A DNA stretch of 64,000 nucleotides from Natronomonas salina (GCF_013391105.1 NZ_CP058335.1:2542001-2606000), one strand, 5' to 3'; positions 8,163 through 17,545 are shown, numbered from the stretch's first letter. The notes: generated from the sequence alone by a model not told the origin. Program-made: numbers and translations.

Positions 8163-9332
8163 ATGAGGGCGCTCACCTGGCACGGCGAGGAGGACGTCCG
8201 GGTCTCCGAGGTGCCGGACCCGGAGATCGTCAACCCCCACGACGCGATCGTCGAGATCACCGCGACGGCGATCTGCGGCTCCGACCTCCACCTGTACAAC
8301 GGCTACATGCCGACGATGCGGGAGGGCGACATCCTCGGCCACGAGCCGATGGGCGAGGTCGTCGAGGTCGGCGACGCCGTCGAGAACCTCGAGGAGGGCG
8401 ACCGGGTGGTCGTCCCCTTCACCATCAGCTGTGGCTCCTGTGGGTTCTGCCAGGACGACCTCTACTCGCTGTGCGACAACTCCAACCCCAACGCGGAGAT
8501 GGCCCGGAAGGTGATGGGCCAGTCGCCGGCGGGGCTGTTCGGCTTCTCGCACATGCTCGGCGGCTACGCCGGCGGGCAGGCCGAGTACCTCCGGGTCCCC
8601 TACGCCGACGTCGGCCCCGTCAAGGTCGACTCCGACCTGCCGGACGAGCAGGTGCTGTTCCTCTCGGACATCTTCCCGACGGGCTACATGGCCGCGGAGA
8701 ACGCCGACATCGACGAGGGCGAGACGGTCGCCGTCTGGGGCTGCGGTCCCGTCGGCCAGTTCGCCATCCAGAGCGCCTGGATGCTCGGTGCCGGCCGCGT
8801 CGTCGCCATCGACCGGGTGCCGGAGCGCCTCGAGATGGCGCGACAGCACGGCGACGCCGAGACCATCGACTTCGAGGAGGAGGACGTCTACGACCGACTG
8901 ATGTCGATGACCGGCGGCCGCGGCCCGGACAGCTGCATCGACGCGGTCGGGTCGGAGGCCCACGGCACCGGCCTGATGGGCTTCGCGGACAAGGCGAAAC
9001 AGCAGCTGAAGCTGGAGGCCGACCGGCCGCACGTGCTCCGCCAGGCCATCCGGTGCTGTCGGAAGGGCGGGACCCTCTCGGTCCCCGGCGTCTACCTCGG
9101 CCACGTCGACAACTTCCCCGCCGGCCCGATGATGAACAAGGGGCTGACGGTGAAGACCGGCCAGACCCACGTCCAGCGCTACCTCGACCCGCTGCTGGAC
9201 CGCATCGAGTCCGGCGAGATCGACCCGTCGTTCATCGTCACGCACAGCGAGGACCTCGAAGCGGGCCCCGAACTCTACGAGAAGTTCCGCGACAAGGAGG
9301 ACGGCTGCGTCAAGGCCGTCCTGAACCCCTGA
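8163..9332 (+). CDS. Zinc-dependent alcohol dehydrogenase
   Basis: A 389-residue medium-chain dehydrogenase. The catalytic zinc site is C-G-S-D-L-H plus G-H-E (residues about 37-63); the structural zinc site is C-G-S-C-G-F-C and C about 83-104; the Rossmann motif G-C-G-P-V-G-Q is near 197. The long insert and the [11 protein letters not shown] segment resemble glutathione-independent formaldehyde dehydrogenase-like members. It is a cytoplasmic NAD(P)-linked oxidoreductase; substrate uncertain. A 206-base gap with no gene precedes it, although the upstream SDR has the same orientation. Confidence 0.88.
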   Translation: MRALTWHGEEDVRVSEVPDPEIVNPHDAIVEITATAICGSDLHLYNGYMPTMREGDILGHEPMGEVVEVGDAVENLEEGDRVVVPFTISCGSCGFCQDDLYSLCDNSNPNAEMARKVMGQSPAGLFGFSHMLGGYAGGQAEYLRVPYADVGPVKVDSDLPDEQVLFLSDIFPTGYMAAENADIDEGETVAVWGCGPVGQFAIQSAWMLGAGRVVAIDRVPERLEMARQHGDAETIDFEEEDVYDRLMSMTGGRGPDSCIDAVGSEAHGTGLMGFADKAKQQLKLEADRPHVLRQAIRCCRKGGTLSVPGVYLGHVDNFPAGPMMNKGLTVKTGQTHVQRYLDPLLDRIESGEIDPSFIVTHSEDLEAGPELYEKFRDKEDGCVKAVLNP

Positions 9333-9463
9333 GGCGGGCAGGACGACGGCTCTCGTGGCCCGCTGGAGCGGGCCATCGAGGGAGCCGGCCGCTCTTCATT
9401 CGGATCGAACTCCTCTAGCGGCTTCTAGCGCCCCTTTATTCACTCGCGGTACCAGCTACGAAT

Positions 9464-9508
9464 GAGGAGCCTTCCGTCATCCCGGGGTGGGGATGCACCC
9501 GGCTCCTC
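9464..9508 (+). other. Nested hairpin in the leader of a zinc-binding small protein gene
   Basis: An outer 8-bp stem (GAGGAGCC 9464-9471 with GGCTCCTC 9501-9508) encloses an inner 6-bp stem (CATCCC 9478-9483 with GGGATG 9490-9495). It lies 12 bases before the ATG at 9521 and after a CTTTATT element (9434-9440), so it would be in a 5' untranslated leader, unusual here since most genes look leaderless. Confidence 0.45.
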
Positions 9509-9520
9509 GTCCACCGTCAG

Positions 9521-9793
9521 ATGGAGGCGAACGGCCGGATACAATGTGGGTGCGGGTCGGAGCTGTCGTTCAGCGCCGCCGATAGCCGTCCGCGCTGCGA
9601 GTGCGGCGCGCTGTACGCGGTGACCGTCACGCAGTTGCTTGGGGAAGGCGACGTCCGGGCGTGCGCGAACTGCGGCGGCGGCGCCGATTCCAGGTGGTTC
9701 GTGTCGACCGAGGAGTGGCGACGCGAGATGGCGCTGTGCGATAGCTGCGCTACCGAGTTACGCGAGGAAGCAGGTATCGATGTCCCCGAGTGA
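9521..9793 (+). CDS. Small multi-zinc-knuckle protein
   Basis: This 90-residue protein has eight cysteines in pairs: C-G-C (9-11), C-E-C (26-28), C-A-N-C (48-51) and C-D-S-C (73-76). They suggest two zinc-binding units. There is no signal peptide or membrane segment. Such zinc-finger microproteins are common in haloarchaea and usually uncharacterised; regulatory or RNA/protein-binding roles are guesses. The 188 bases upstream contain a TATA-like element and a nested hairpin. Confidence 0.68.
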   Translation: MEANGRIQCGCGSELSFSAADSRPRCECGALYAVTVTQLLGEGDVRACANCGGGADSRWFVSTEEWRREMALCDSCATELREEAGIDVPE

Positions 9794-9875
9794 GACTTTT
9801 TCGGAGTACGGACCGGGACGTCCCGTTCGCACTGCCTGACACAGGGGTCGCGTACCGACCTACCGATCGCCTGTC

Positions 9876-10031
9876 TCAGATTCCCATCCGCTGGAAGTCG
9901 TCGCTCCCGCAGTTGCACTCGGCCACCCCGATCGGTCGGAGCGACCCGTCGGTGCGGAGCTTCGCCGGGAACACCTCGCCGCAGGAGCGGCACCTGGCAA
10001 CGCACTTCGACTCCGTTTCCGTCTTCGACAT
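9876..10031 (-). CDS. 51-residue zinc-ribbon protein
   Basis: A short frame with C-R-S-C (residues 14-17) and C-N-C (39-41), plus Cys10, giving a plausible four-cysteine zinc ribbon of the pattern C-x2-C ... C-x-C. The composition is haloarchaeal and the third positions are G/C-rich. It lies tail to tail with the plus-strand zinc-knuckle gene ending at 9793. Unknown function; likely a real microprotein because the cysteine pairs are intact. Confidence 0.6.
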   Translation of the reverse strand: MSKTETESKCVARCRSCGEVFPAKLRTDGSLRPIGVAECNCGSDDFQRMGI

Positions 10032-10121
10032 ACCAACAGATTCGGCGGAGGTGGGGATGATACTGCCTCCTATGATATTTGGGCCGAATCCAGCGCTGGT
10101 GGGACTCGGAGCGTCGCGGCC

Positions 10122-11471
10122 TCACCCGACGACGGCCGCCTCGAACTCCTCGCCGAAGACGAGGAACAGCGCGACGCCGAGCAGCCCGACGGCTGTCGCG
10201 ACGGTGAAGGCGGTCTCCGGGGAGACGGCGTAGATGGCGCCGCCGACGGCCGCCGAGGGGACGACGACGACGTTGCGGACGAGGTAGTACGACCCCGTCA
10301 CGCGCCCGCCCGCGCCGCGCTCCGCCGGCCCGACGACGAGCGCCTTGTGCGCGGGGAGGCCGGCGAACCGGAGCCCGGAGAAGGCGAACAGCAGCGCCAG
10401 GACGGTGGCGTCGGCGGGCGCGTAGATCAACAGCACCGGGAAGACCGCGTAGACGGCGAACCCGAGGGCGACGACGGGCTTGAGGCCGACGCGACGGGAG
10501 AGCCGCGAGACCGGGACCATCACGAGCAGCGCGACGAACATCTCGATGGCCAGCAGGACGCCGAAGTAGGCGTCCGGCGAGAGCGAGCCGACCACCGGGA
10601 GGTCGACGCCGACCGCCAGGAACTCGGTGACGACGATGACGAAGAAGACGTACACCATGCCGTTGGCGAACCGGACGAGCGTGTCGCCGAGCAAAAGCGG
10701 CCGGAGCTCGTCGGGCATCCCCCGGAGATCGTCGACGACCGACCGGACGCCCGCGAAGGACTTGCCGACGCTGTCGCCCGACGGGTCGTAGAGGACGTGC
10801 TGGACGACGGCCGCCACGAGGCCGACGACGGCGGCGACGGCGAGGACGACCCGGAAGCCGGTCTCGAAGGCGAACACGGAGAGGACGCCCGCGGCCAGCA
10901 GCGGTCCGAGGAGGAACGCCGTCCGGCGGAACGTCTCGGTGCTGGCGAAGCCGGTCGCCAGCTCCTCGGGTTCGACGGCCTGCTTGACGACGGCGAAGGT
11001 GGCCCCGAGGCCGAGGGACTTCCAGGCCTGCGCGAACAGGAGCCCGAGGAAGACGCCGACCGGGACCACGGCGGGCTCCAGCCAGCCGACGACCACCGAC
11101 CGTCCCGCGACCTCGAGGGTCGTCCCCACCGGCGGGACGACGACCGTCCCGAACAGGTCCGCGAAGAGCCACACGAGGAACCCGACCGTCGAGGCGAGGC
11201 CGAACAGCGTCAGCGCCCGTCGCGAGCCGATGCGGTCGGAGAGGGCGCCACCGGGGTACGGATACACCGCCGAGACGAGGTTGCTGGCGGTGCCGAACAG
11301 GCCGATGGCGACCGCGCCGGCACCGAGGGTCGACATGTACCGCGGGACGTAGCGGCTCGTCATCTGGAAGCCGAGGCTGAACGCGAACATGGCGACCGAC
11401 AGGACGAGCACGTCCCGCTCCAGGGCCAGCACCCGGCGAAGCGTCGCCCGGACCCCGTCGGCGTCGCTCAT
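10122..11471 (-). CDS. Major facilitator superfamily transporter
   Basis: A 449-residue protein with about twelve membrane segments and an N-terminal cytoplasmic stretch. The loop between TM2 and TM3 has the MFS motif A-like sequence G-A-L-S-D-R-I-G-S-R-R-A (about residues 75-86). The central cytoplasmic loop (about 220-245) is charged. It is likely a drug or metabolite exporter in the cytoplasmic membrane. The start at 11471 lies about 29 bases after a TTTATT box. Substrate unknown. Confidence 0.85.
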   Translation of the reverse strand: MSDADGVRATLRRVLALERDVLVLSVAMFAFSLGFQMTSRYVPRYMSTLGAGAVAIGLFGTASNLVSAVYPYPGGALSDRIGSRRALTLFGLASTVGFLVWLFADLFGTVVVPPVGTTLEVAGRSVVVGWLEPAVVPVGVFLGLLFAQAWKSLGLGATFAVVKQAVEPEELATGFASTETFRRTAFLLGPLLAAGVLSVFAFETGFRVVLAVAAVVGLVAAVVQHVLYDPSGDSVGKSFAGVRSVVDDLRGMPDELRPLLLGDTLVRFANGMVYVFFVIVVTEFLAVGVDLPVVGSLSPDAYFGVLLAIEMFVALLVMVPVSRLSRRVGLKPVVALGFAVYAVFPVLLIYAPADATVLALLFAFSGLRFAGLPAHKALVVGPAERGAGGRVTGSYYLVRNVVVVPSAAVGGAIYAVSPETAFTVATAVGLLGVALFLVFGEEFEAAVVG

Positions 11472-11516
11472 CGGTCGTGGTATCGACGGCGGGCAGAATA
11501 AAGTCGGGTGGCCCGG

Positions 11517-12722
11517 TCAGCGACGGGAAGCGAGCAGCACGGCACCGAGGACGCCGAGGACGGCCGCAGCGGGGCCGAAGCCTGGCAGGTCGGCCTCGGT
11601 CTCCGTCGGTCCCGGCTCCTCGGGCTGTCCGTCGTCGTCGGCGCCGGGGGTGATGCCCTCGATCGTGATCGGCGCGCTGTCGGCGTCGCCGGTGACCGCG
11701 CTGAACTCTTGGGCGCCCGCGGCCTCGATCGTGACGACGGCCTCGCCGCCGGCGTCGGTCTCGGCGACCGTCTCGCCCTGGTGGCGGATCTCGGCGCCCT
11801 CGACGGGTTCGCCGTAGGCGTTGACGACGGTCAGGCGCGTCTCCTCGCCGACGACGACGCGGGAGTTCTGCCGCTCGACGGTGAGGTTGGGGAGCCGCTG
11901 GGTGGCCGCCTCGACCGCGCGGTCGCTCTCGCGGACGGCGACCGTGGTCGTCTCCTGCACGTAGCCGTCCTTGAGGACGGTGAGGGTGTAGCGGTTGTTC
12001 ACGTCGACGCTGTGGGAACTGGAGCCGCCGGTGAGCCGGAAGGTGCCGTACTCGCCCTCGCTGTCGGAGAGCCGGACGCGGGCCTCCTCGAGGGCCCGCG
12101 GCGGGTCGAAGTGGTCGTCGACGACGGTGACGTCGAGGTAGACCGACCCGCGCTCCAGTTCGAAGGACTGCTCGGTGTCGAGGCCGACCCGGTAGCGCGC
12201 GGTCTCGCGCAGGTAGCCCGGCTTGACGGCGTGGACGTCGTAGTTGCCCTGCTCGACGACGCCGGTCTCGAAGACGCCGCTGCCGTTGGTCTCGCCCTCG
12301 AGGACCGTCCGGCCGTCCTGGCGGAACTGGACGGTGGCGTCGGCGAGCGGCTCGCCGTCCGTCCCCTCGACGGTGACGATGGAGTTGCCCTTCAGGGCGA
12401 CCCGGACGGTCACGTCCTGCTCCGCGGCGTCCTCGACCTCGACGGGTTCGTTGCGGACGAAGTCCTCGTGTTCGACGTCGACGGTGACGTCCGCGCCGGC
12501 GGGGACGTCGACGAAGGCCCGGCCGTTGCTCGCGGTCGTCGCGGTCGCCTCGCCGCCGTCCCACGAGGCGGTGATGTCGGCGCCGCCGACGGCGACGTCG
12601 CCCTGGTCGACCACCGAGACCGTGAGCGTGACCTGGGACCCGGTCGTTGCTGCGCCCGCCGGCGCGATACAGAGCCACCCGACCACACTGACGAGGAAAA
12701 GGAGGCGAAATACCCGTTGCAT
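11517..12722 (-). CDS. Secreted protein with carboxypeptidase-regulatory-like repeats and PGF-CTERM anchor
   Basis: A 401-residue exported protein. Residues 1-25 are a signal peptide ending A-G-A-A. The body consists of beta-sandwich repeats of the carboxypeptidase-regulatory/Ig type (patterns such as A-T-V-Q-F-R-Q-D-G-R-T-V-L-E-G-E-T-N-G-S-G). Close to the C-terminus a Pro/Glu/Asp/Thr linker is followed by L-P-G-F-G, a hydrophobic helix and a terminal R-R, the tripartite PGF-CTERM signal processed by ArtA with lipid attachment. It lies 45 bases from the MFS gene start on the same strand. A surface structural or adhesive role is inferred. Confidence 0.82.
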   Translation of the reverse strand: MQRVFRLLFLVSVVGWLCIAPAGAATTGSQVTLTVSVVDQGDVAVGGADITASWDGGEATATTASNGRAFVDVPAGADVTVDVEHEDFVRNEPVEVEDAAEQDVTVRVALKGNSIVTVEGTDGEPLADATVQFRQDGRTVLEGETNGSGVFETGVVEQGNYDVHAVKPGYLRETARYRVGLDTEQSFELERGSVYLDVTVVDDHFDPPRALEEARVRLSDSEGEYGTFRLTGGSSSHSVDVNNRYTLTVLKDGYVQETTTVAVRESDRAVEAATQRLPNLTVERQNSRVVVGEETRLTVVNAYGEPVEGAEIRHQGETVAETDAGGEAVVTIEAAGAQEFSAVTGDADSAPITIEGITPGADDDGQPEEPGPTETEADLPGFGPAAAVLGVLGAVLLASRR

Positions 12723-12834
12723 ACCCGTGGATGCAGATGATACCACTTAGTTGCGTCGCCGATATCGCAGCGGAATTCCGGCGCAAGCGACGCGTTCGGC
12801 GGCGTTTCCGGGCAGCGACGGGTCCGCTAACCGG

Positions 12835-14037
12835 CTACGGTCGTCGCGCCGCGATCAGCGCGGCCGCGAGCGCGGCGAGGGCGCCGAGGACGCCGAAGCC
12901 GGCCCCGTCGGCGTCGGTGTCGCCCGATCCGTCCGAGCCGTCGTCGCCCGAGCCGTCGTCGGTCTGCTGGCTCCCGTCGGCGCTCGAGAGGACGACGTTC
13001 CGCGCCGAGAAGTGGTCGATGCCGACGGCCACGTCGGTCGTGGCTTCGGCGCTGGAGGACTGCTCGACGTAGTAGCGCGGCTCGTCGCCCTCCCGGGCGG
13101 ACTGTTCGACCGCGCCGTAGGAGTCCGCCTGGGCGGCCGCCTCACCGTCGACGGTGACCTGGACGTCCTGGGCGTTCTCGAAGGCGGCCTCGGAGAGCGT
13201 CGCCAGGACGACCTTCCCCTGGCTCTGTGAGCGCTCCACCGTCACGTTGAGCCGGTCGCGGCTCCGGTCGGCCACCTCGACGGTCGTGTCCTGACCGTAC
13301 TTGACTGTCTGGACGGTCGCGTTCTGGCCGTCCTCGGCGGCGCTCTCGCCCTCGCTCTGGCCCGCCTGGACGTACACTTCCGCGGTCGCGGTCCCGTTCT
13401 CGATCATGCGCTCGGCCTCCTCGTCGCTGTCGCTGCGCTCCTCCTGGTACTGCCGGTAGACGAGCTGGCTGTCCTGCTTGATCTCCGCGGTGACGTCGCC
13501 GTTCTCGTCGACGACGACCTCGCCGTCGCCGACGACGATGAACGTCCCCTGGCTGCCGTCGTCGTTCGAGACGACCACGCGCTTGCCGTCGTCGCCCTCG
13601 GCGCTGGCCTCGCTGCCGTCGCCGAGGTCGGCCGTGACGACCTGGGCGCCGTCGCTGGCGCGGACCTGGAGGACGCCGCGGCTGTTGTCGTGGGCCTGCA
13701 TCTCGGCGCCGCTCTGGACCTCGACCGTCGCGCTGGCGCTCGCGCTGGAGGCCAACTGGAGGCCGGCGGCCCGGAAGTCGGTCGTCGACTCGAGGCTGGC
13801 GTCGAGGCCGACGCCGGCCTGGTTCCGCGCCTCGCTGGCGGACTGGACGCTCACGTTCTCGACGAGGACGTCGCCGCCGACGGCGTAGTCGGCGACGCTG
13901 CTGCCCGTCGTCCGGAACTCGACGTGTGTTCCCGCGTACGATTCCCCGTTCGCCTGCTGTCCTGCGGCCGGTGCCGCGACGCCCCCCACGAGGGAGAACG
14001 CCAGCAGCGCCGACAGCAACACTGCGCGGTGTCGCAT
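12835..14037 (-). CDS. Surface protein with PGF-CTERM-like anchor, tandem paralogue A
   Basis: A 400-residue secreted protein: signal peptide 1-27 (M-R-H-R start, cleavage near A-A-G-Q), a large acidic beta-rich body with repeated V-E-V-Q-S-G-A-E-M-Q-A-H-D type segments, a Ser/Gly/Asp linker and a C-terminal G-A-G-F-G, hydrophobic helix and Arg-Arg-Pro end. The next upstream gene is a close paralogue over nearly the whole length. The G-A-G-F-G core departs from the usual P-G-F, so processing by ArtA is uncertain. The start at 14037 follows a TTTATTTT box by about 28 bases. Function unknown. Confidence 0.8.
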   Translation of the reverse strand: MRHRAVLLSALLAFSLVGGVAAPAAGQQANGESYAGTHVEFRTTGSSVADYAVGGDVLVENVSVQSASEARNQAGVGLDASLESTTDFRAAGLQLASSASASATVEVQSGAEMQAHDNSRGVLQVRASDGAQVVTADLGDGSEASAEGDDGKRVVVSNDDGSQGTFIVVGDGEVVVDENGDVTAEIKQDSQLVYRQYQEERSDSDEEAERMIENGTATAEVYVQAGQSEGESAAEDGQNATVQTVKYGQDTTVEVADRSRDRLNVTVERSQSQGKVVLATLSEAAFENAQDVQVTVDGEAAAQADSYGAVEQSAREGDEPRYYVEQSSSAEATTDVAVGIDHFSARNVVLSSADGSQQTDDGSGDDGSDGSGDTDADGAGFGVLGALAALAAALIAARRP

Positions 14038-14121
14038 GTCCGGAACGTACGGGTCAACCAAAATAAACTTCTTGGCCAGTAGCGGCCGACGGCGGCGCCG
14101 TCGCAGCTCCCGAACCGGCCG

Positions 14122-15291
14122 TTATCGACGCCGTGCGGCGACCAGCGCGGCCGCGAGCGCGGCGAGGGCGCCGAGGACGCCGAAGCCGGCCCCGTCGGCG
14201 AACGACCCGCCGTCGCCGCTGCCGCCCTCGCCGTCGCTCTGCATCCGGACGGACCGCGCCGAGAAGCTGTCGATGCCGACCGCCACGTCGGTCGTGGCTT
14301 CGGCGCTGGAGGACTGTTCGACGTAGTAGCGCGGCTCGTCGCCGTCCTGAGCCGACTGTTCGACCGCGCCGTAGGAGTCCGCCTGAGCGGCCGCCTCGCC
14401 GTCGACGAACACCTCGGTGCTCTCGGCGTTGTCGAAGGCGGCCTCGGAGAGCGTCGCCAGGACGACCTTCCCCTGGCTCTCGCTGCGGTCGACGGTCATG
14501 TTGACCGTATCGCGGCTCCGGTCGGTGACCTCGACGCTGGTGTTCTGTCCGTACTCGACGGCGTGGACGGCGGTCTCCTGGCCGTCCTCGGCGCTATCCT
14601 CGCCCTCGCTCCGGCCTTCCTGGACGTACACCTCGGCCGTCGCGGTGCCCTCCTCGATCATGCGCTCGGCCTCCTCGTCGCTGTCGCTGCGCTCTTCCTG
14701 GTACTGCCGGTAGACGAGCTGGCCGCCCTGTGCGACCTCGGCGGTGACGTCGCCGTGCTGGTCGACGACGACCTCGCCGTCGCCGATCACGATGAACGCC
14801 CCTTGGCCGCCGTCCTCCTGGGAGACGACGACGCGCTTGTCGCTGCTGCCCTCCGAGCGGGCGTCGACGCTGTCGTTCAGCTCCGCCCGGACGATCTGGT
14901 CGTCGTCGCTGGCGCGGACCTGGAAGACGCCGCGCTGGGTGTCGTGGGCCTGGAGTTCGGCGCCGCTCTGGACCTCGACCGTCGCGCTGACGTTCGCGCT
15001 GGAGGCCAACTGGAGGCCGGCACCCCGGAAGTCGGTCGTCGACTCGAGGCCGGCGCCGACCTCGACGCCGGCCTGGTTCCGCGCCTCGCTGGCGGACTGG
15101 ACGCTCACGTTCTCGACGAGCACCTCGTCGTTCACGGCGTACCCGGAGATGGCGTTGCTCGCCGTGTCGAACTGGACGTGGGTCCCGCTGTAGGCCTCGG
15201 CCTCGCCCTGCTGGGCGACGACCGGCGAGGCCGCTCCGCCGATCACCGAGACGACTAGGACTACTGCGATGGCTACTGGGCTCGTTCGCAT
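14122..15291 (-). CDS. Surface protein with PGF-CTERM-like anchor, tandem paralogue B
   Basis: A 389-residue protein, paralogous to the gene immediately downstream: both share the Y-S/A-G-T-H-V start of the mature part, a V-L-V-E-N-V-S-V-Q-S-A-S-E-A-R-N-Q-A-G-V block, a R-Q-Y-Q-E-E-R-S-D-S-D-E-E-A block and the same C-terminal anchor. Signal peptide 1-26. An in-place duplication is inferred; they diverge in the first third and in loops. A TTTATA box (15318-15323) lies about 28 bases before the start. The protein is probably anchored on the cell surface; no enzyme motif was seen. Confidence 0.8.
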   Translation of the reverse strand: MRTSPVAIAVVLVVSVIGGAASPVVAQQGEAEAYSGTHVQFDTASNAISGYAVNDEVLVENVSVQSASEARNQAGVEVGAGLESTTDFRGAGLQLASSANVSATVEVQSGAELQAHDTQRGVFQVRASDDDQIVRAELNDSVDARSEGSSDKRVVVSQEDGGQGAFIVIGDGEVVVDQHGDVTAEVAQGGQLVYRQYQEERSDSDEEAERMIEEGTATAEVYVQEGRSEGEDSAEDGQETAVHAVEYGQNTSVEVTDRSRDTVNMTVDRSESQGKVVLATLSEAAFDNAESTEVFVDGEAAAQADSYGAVEQSAQDGDEPRYYVEQSSSAEATTDVAVGIDSFSARSVRMQSDGEGGSGDGGSFADGAGFGVLGALAALAAALVAARRR

Positions 15292-15400
15292 GACAGACCC
15301 TCGACAGCCATGGGGTATAAATTTCGTGGCTTCCGACAGGACATATTGACGCGGCCGTAGCCGGCCTCAGGCGCCGTGCTCCCGCGGGAAACCCGAACCG

Positions 15401-15428
15401 TTATTGCCCCTGACTGACTGGTTAGTCA
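15401..15428 (+). promoter_or_regulatory. TATA box and inverted-repeat operator of the tetR-like gene
   Basis: TTATTG (15401-15406) lies about 30 bases before the ATG at 15433, and TGACT-GGTT-AGTCA (15415-15428) sits between them, over the expected transcription start. Bound regulator would block initiation, as expected for autorepression of the tetR-like gene and its partner transporter. Confidence 0.6.
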
Positions 15429-15432
15429 ACAG

Positions 15433-16020
15433 ATGGTCGAGGAGACGCGCGAGCGCATCATGGACGCCACCTACCGTGCCCTCTGCGAGCACGGGTACGC
15501 CTCGCTGACGATGCAGGACATCGCCGACGAGTGCGACTGCAGCAAGTCGCTGCTGCACTACCACTTCGACACGAAGGAGGAGCTGCTGGTCGCGCTGCTG
15601 GCTCATCTCATCGACCGCTTCGAGGAGCGCGTCTCGCCCGACGGCGCGGACCCCCGGGACCAGCTGGTCGACCTGATCGACCGGTTCTGCTTCGGCGACG
15701 ACCGCAGCCGCGAGGAGCACCGCGCCTTCCACGCCGCCCTGCTCGAACTCCGCGCGCAGGCGCCGCACAACGAGACCTTCCGCGACCAGCTCGAGGCGAA
15801 CGACGCCCGCGTGCACGCGACGGTCACGGCCCTGATCGAACGCGGCGTCGACGAGGGGGCGTTCCGCCCGGTCGACGCCGAGCGGACGGCCGCCCACGTC
15901 CTGGCGGCCATCCAGGGGGCGCGCATCCGGTGGGTCACCCTCGGCCACGAGGCCGCGGTCGACTCGGTCCGCGAGGCCCTGGTCGGCGACGTCGTCGACG
16001 GCTGGCTGGTGACGGCGTGA
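15433..16020 (+). CDS. TetR/AcrR family transcriptional regulator
   Basis: A 195-residue protein. Residues 5-52 are the TetR HTH (R-E-R-I-M-D-A-T ... L-T-M-Q-D-I-A-D-E-C-D-C-S-K-S-L-L-H-Y-H-F) followed by an all-helical ligand domain. It precedes a MATE efflux gene whose GTG start overlaps its stop codon by two bases, so it most likely represses that transporter and itself. The inverted repeat just before the ATG is a good operator candidate. The inducer is unknown. Confidence 0.88.
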   Translation: MVEETRERIMDATYRALCEHGYASLTMQDIADECDCSKSLLHYHFDTKEELLVALLAHLIDRFEERVSPDGADPRDQLVDLIDRFCFGDDRSREEHRAFHAALLELRAQAPHNETFRDQLEANDARVHATVTALIERGVDEGAFRPVDAERTAAHVLAAIQGARIRWVTLGHEAAVDSVREALVGDVVDGWLVTA

Positions 16021-17498
16021 CCGACCGGTCGGTCGACGTCACCGACGGCGACCTGTTCAGGCCGCTGCTCGTCCTCTCGGCGCCCATCGTCGCCTCGCAG
16101 GTGCTGCAGGTCGCCTACAACCTCGCCGACACCTTCTGGGTCGGCCGCCTCGGCGCCGACGCCGTCGCCGCCCTCTCGTACGCCTGGGCCATCGTCTTCC
16201 TGATGGTCTCGGTCGGCGGCGGCCTCACCGTCGCCGGCACCGTCCTCGTCTCCCAGCACAAGGGGTCGGGCGACTTCCGGCACTCCCACCACGTCGCCGG
16301 CCAGACCGTCTCGTTCGTCACCCTGATCGCCCTCGCGTTCGCCGTCCTCGGCTACGTCGCCGCCCCCACGCTGCTCGCCCTCGTCGGCGCCACCCCGGGG
16401 ACCGACCCCCACACCTTCGCGACCGACTACACCCGCGTCATCTTCCTCGGCGTCGTCTTCATGTTCTGGTTCTTCATCTTCGACGCGCTGCTGCGCGGGT
16501 GGGGCGACACCCGCACGTCGCTGTACCTGATGGCCGGCAGCGTCGCGCTCAACGTCGTCCTCGACCCGTTTCTCGTCCTCGGGTTCGCCGACAATCCCCT
16601 GTTCGCGTGGGTCGGCCTGGAGGGGATGGGAACCCAGCTCTACACGCTCACCGGCTTCGAGGGGTACGGCGTCACCGGCGCCGCCGTCGCGACGGTCGTC
16701 GCGCGCTTCTTCCCCGCCGCCATCGGCATGTACCTCCTGCTGTCCGGCGGGGTCGGTCTGTCGCCGGAACCCCGCGACTTCGTCCCCGAACTCGCGACCG
16801 TCCGGCGCATCCTCGACGTCGGCGCCCCCATCGGCGCCGAGCAGGGCCTCCGGGCCGGCGGCGTCGCGGCCATGACCGCCGTCATCGCCCTCGCCGGCGA
16901 CGACGCGGTCGCCGCCTACGGCATCGTCAACCGCCTGGCCTCGCTGCTCTTCCTGCCCGCCCTCGGGTTCGCCCGCGGCACCGAGACGGTCGTCGGCCAG
17001 AACCTCGGCGCCGGCCAGCCCGACCGCGCCCGCCGGGCCGTCTACCTGGCGAGTGCGACCGTCGCCGGCGGCTTCCTCGTCCTCGTCGCGCTCGCCTACC
17101 CCTTCGCCGAGGCCATCACCGGCGCGTTCCTGCCGCCCGGGGAGACCGCCTCGTCGACCGTCGTCGAGTACGGCGCCGCCTACGTCCGCATCGCCGGCCC
17201 GGCGTACGTCTTCCTCGGCGTCTTCCAGGTCACTCTGGGTGGCTTCCGCGGCTCCGGGTCGACCCGGACGGCGATGCTGCTGTCCGTCCAGGAGCTGTGG
17301 GTGTTCCGCATCCCGCTGTCGTTCGTCTTCCTCACCGTCCTCGGCTGGGGCGTCGTCGGCGTCTGGTGGGCCGTCGCCGTCTCCTTCGTCGCCAGCGCGC
17401 TCACGACCGGGGCGTGGTTCCTGCGCGGCACCTGGACCGACGGCATCGTCGACCCCGAGGAGCTCGACGCTCCCGGCGAGATGGACGTCGCCGACTAG
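16017..17498 (+). CDS. MATE family efflux transporter
   Basis: A 493-residue integral membrane protein with about twelve segments, matching MATE/NorM carriers (N-terminal L-S-A-P-I-V-A-S-Q-V-L-Q-V-A-Y-N-L-A-D-T-F-W-V-G-R-L-G). It starts with GTG inside the stop of the tetR-like gene (GTGA overlap), so translation is coupled. It exports cationic or toxic compounds using Na+ or H+; substrate unknown. The upstream in-frame extension within the regulator gene is not part of it. Confidence 0.88.
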   Translation: MTDRSVDVTDGDLFRPLLVLSAPIVASQVLQVAYNLADTFWVGRLGADAVAALSYAWAIVFLMVSVGGGLTVAGTVLVSQHKGSGDFRHSHHVAGQTVSFVTLIALAFAVLGYVAAPTLLALVGATPGTDPHTFATDYTRVIFLGVVFMFWFFIFDALLRGWGDTRTSLYLMAGSVALNVVLDPFLVLGFADNPLFAWVGLEGMGTQLYTLTGFEGYGVTGAAVATVVARFFPAAIGMYLLLSGGVGLSPEPRDFVPELATVRRILDVGAPIGAEQGLRAGGVAAMTAVIALAGDDAVAAYGIVNRLASLLFLPALGFARGTETVVGQNLGAGQPDRARRAVYLASATVAGGFLVLVALAYPFAEAITGAFLPPGETASSTVVEYGAAYVRIAGPAYVFLGVFQVTLGGFRGSGSTRTAMLLSVQELWVFRIPLSFVFLTVLGWGVVGVWWAVAVSFVASALTTGAWFLRGTWTDGIVDPEELDAPGEMDVAD

Positions 17499-17545
17499 TC
17501 GGGAACGCCGTCTCCGGCGGTCCCGAGACAGACAGCTCTCCCGCT

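Noticed and set aside
9517-12786. Very long open frame (over 1000 codons) on the minus strand across several genes
   Set aside because: It is Arg/Pro/Gly-rich shadow coding produced by high GC; the MFS and surface-protein frames on the same strand are clearly the real ones.
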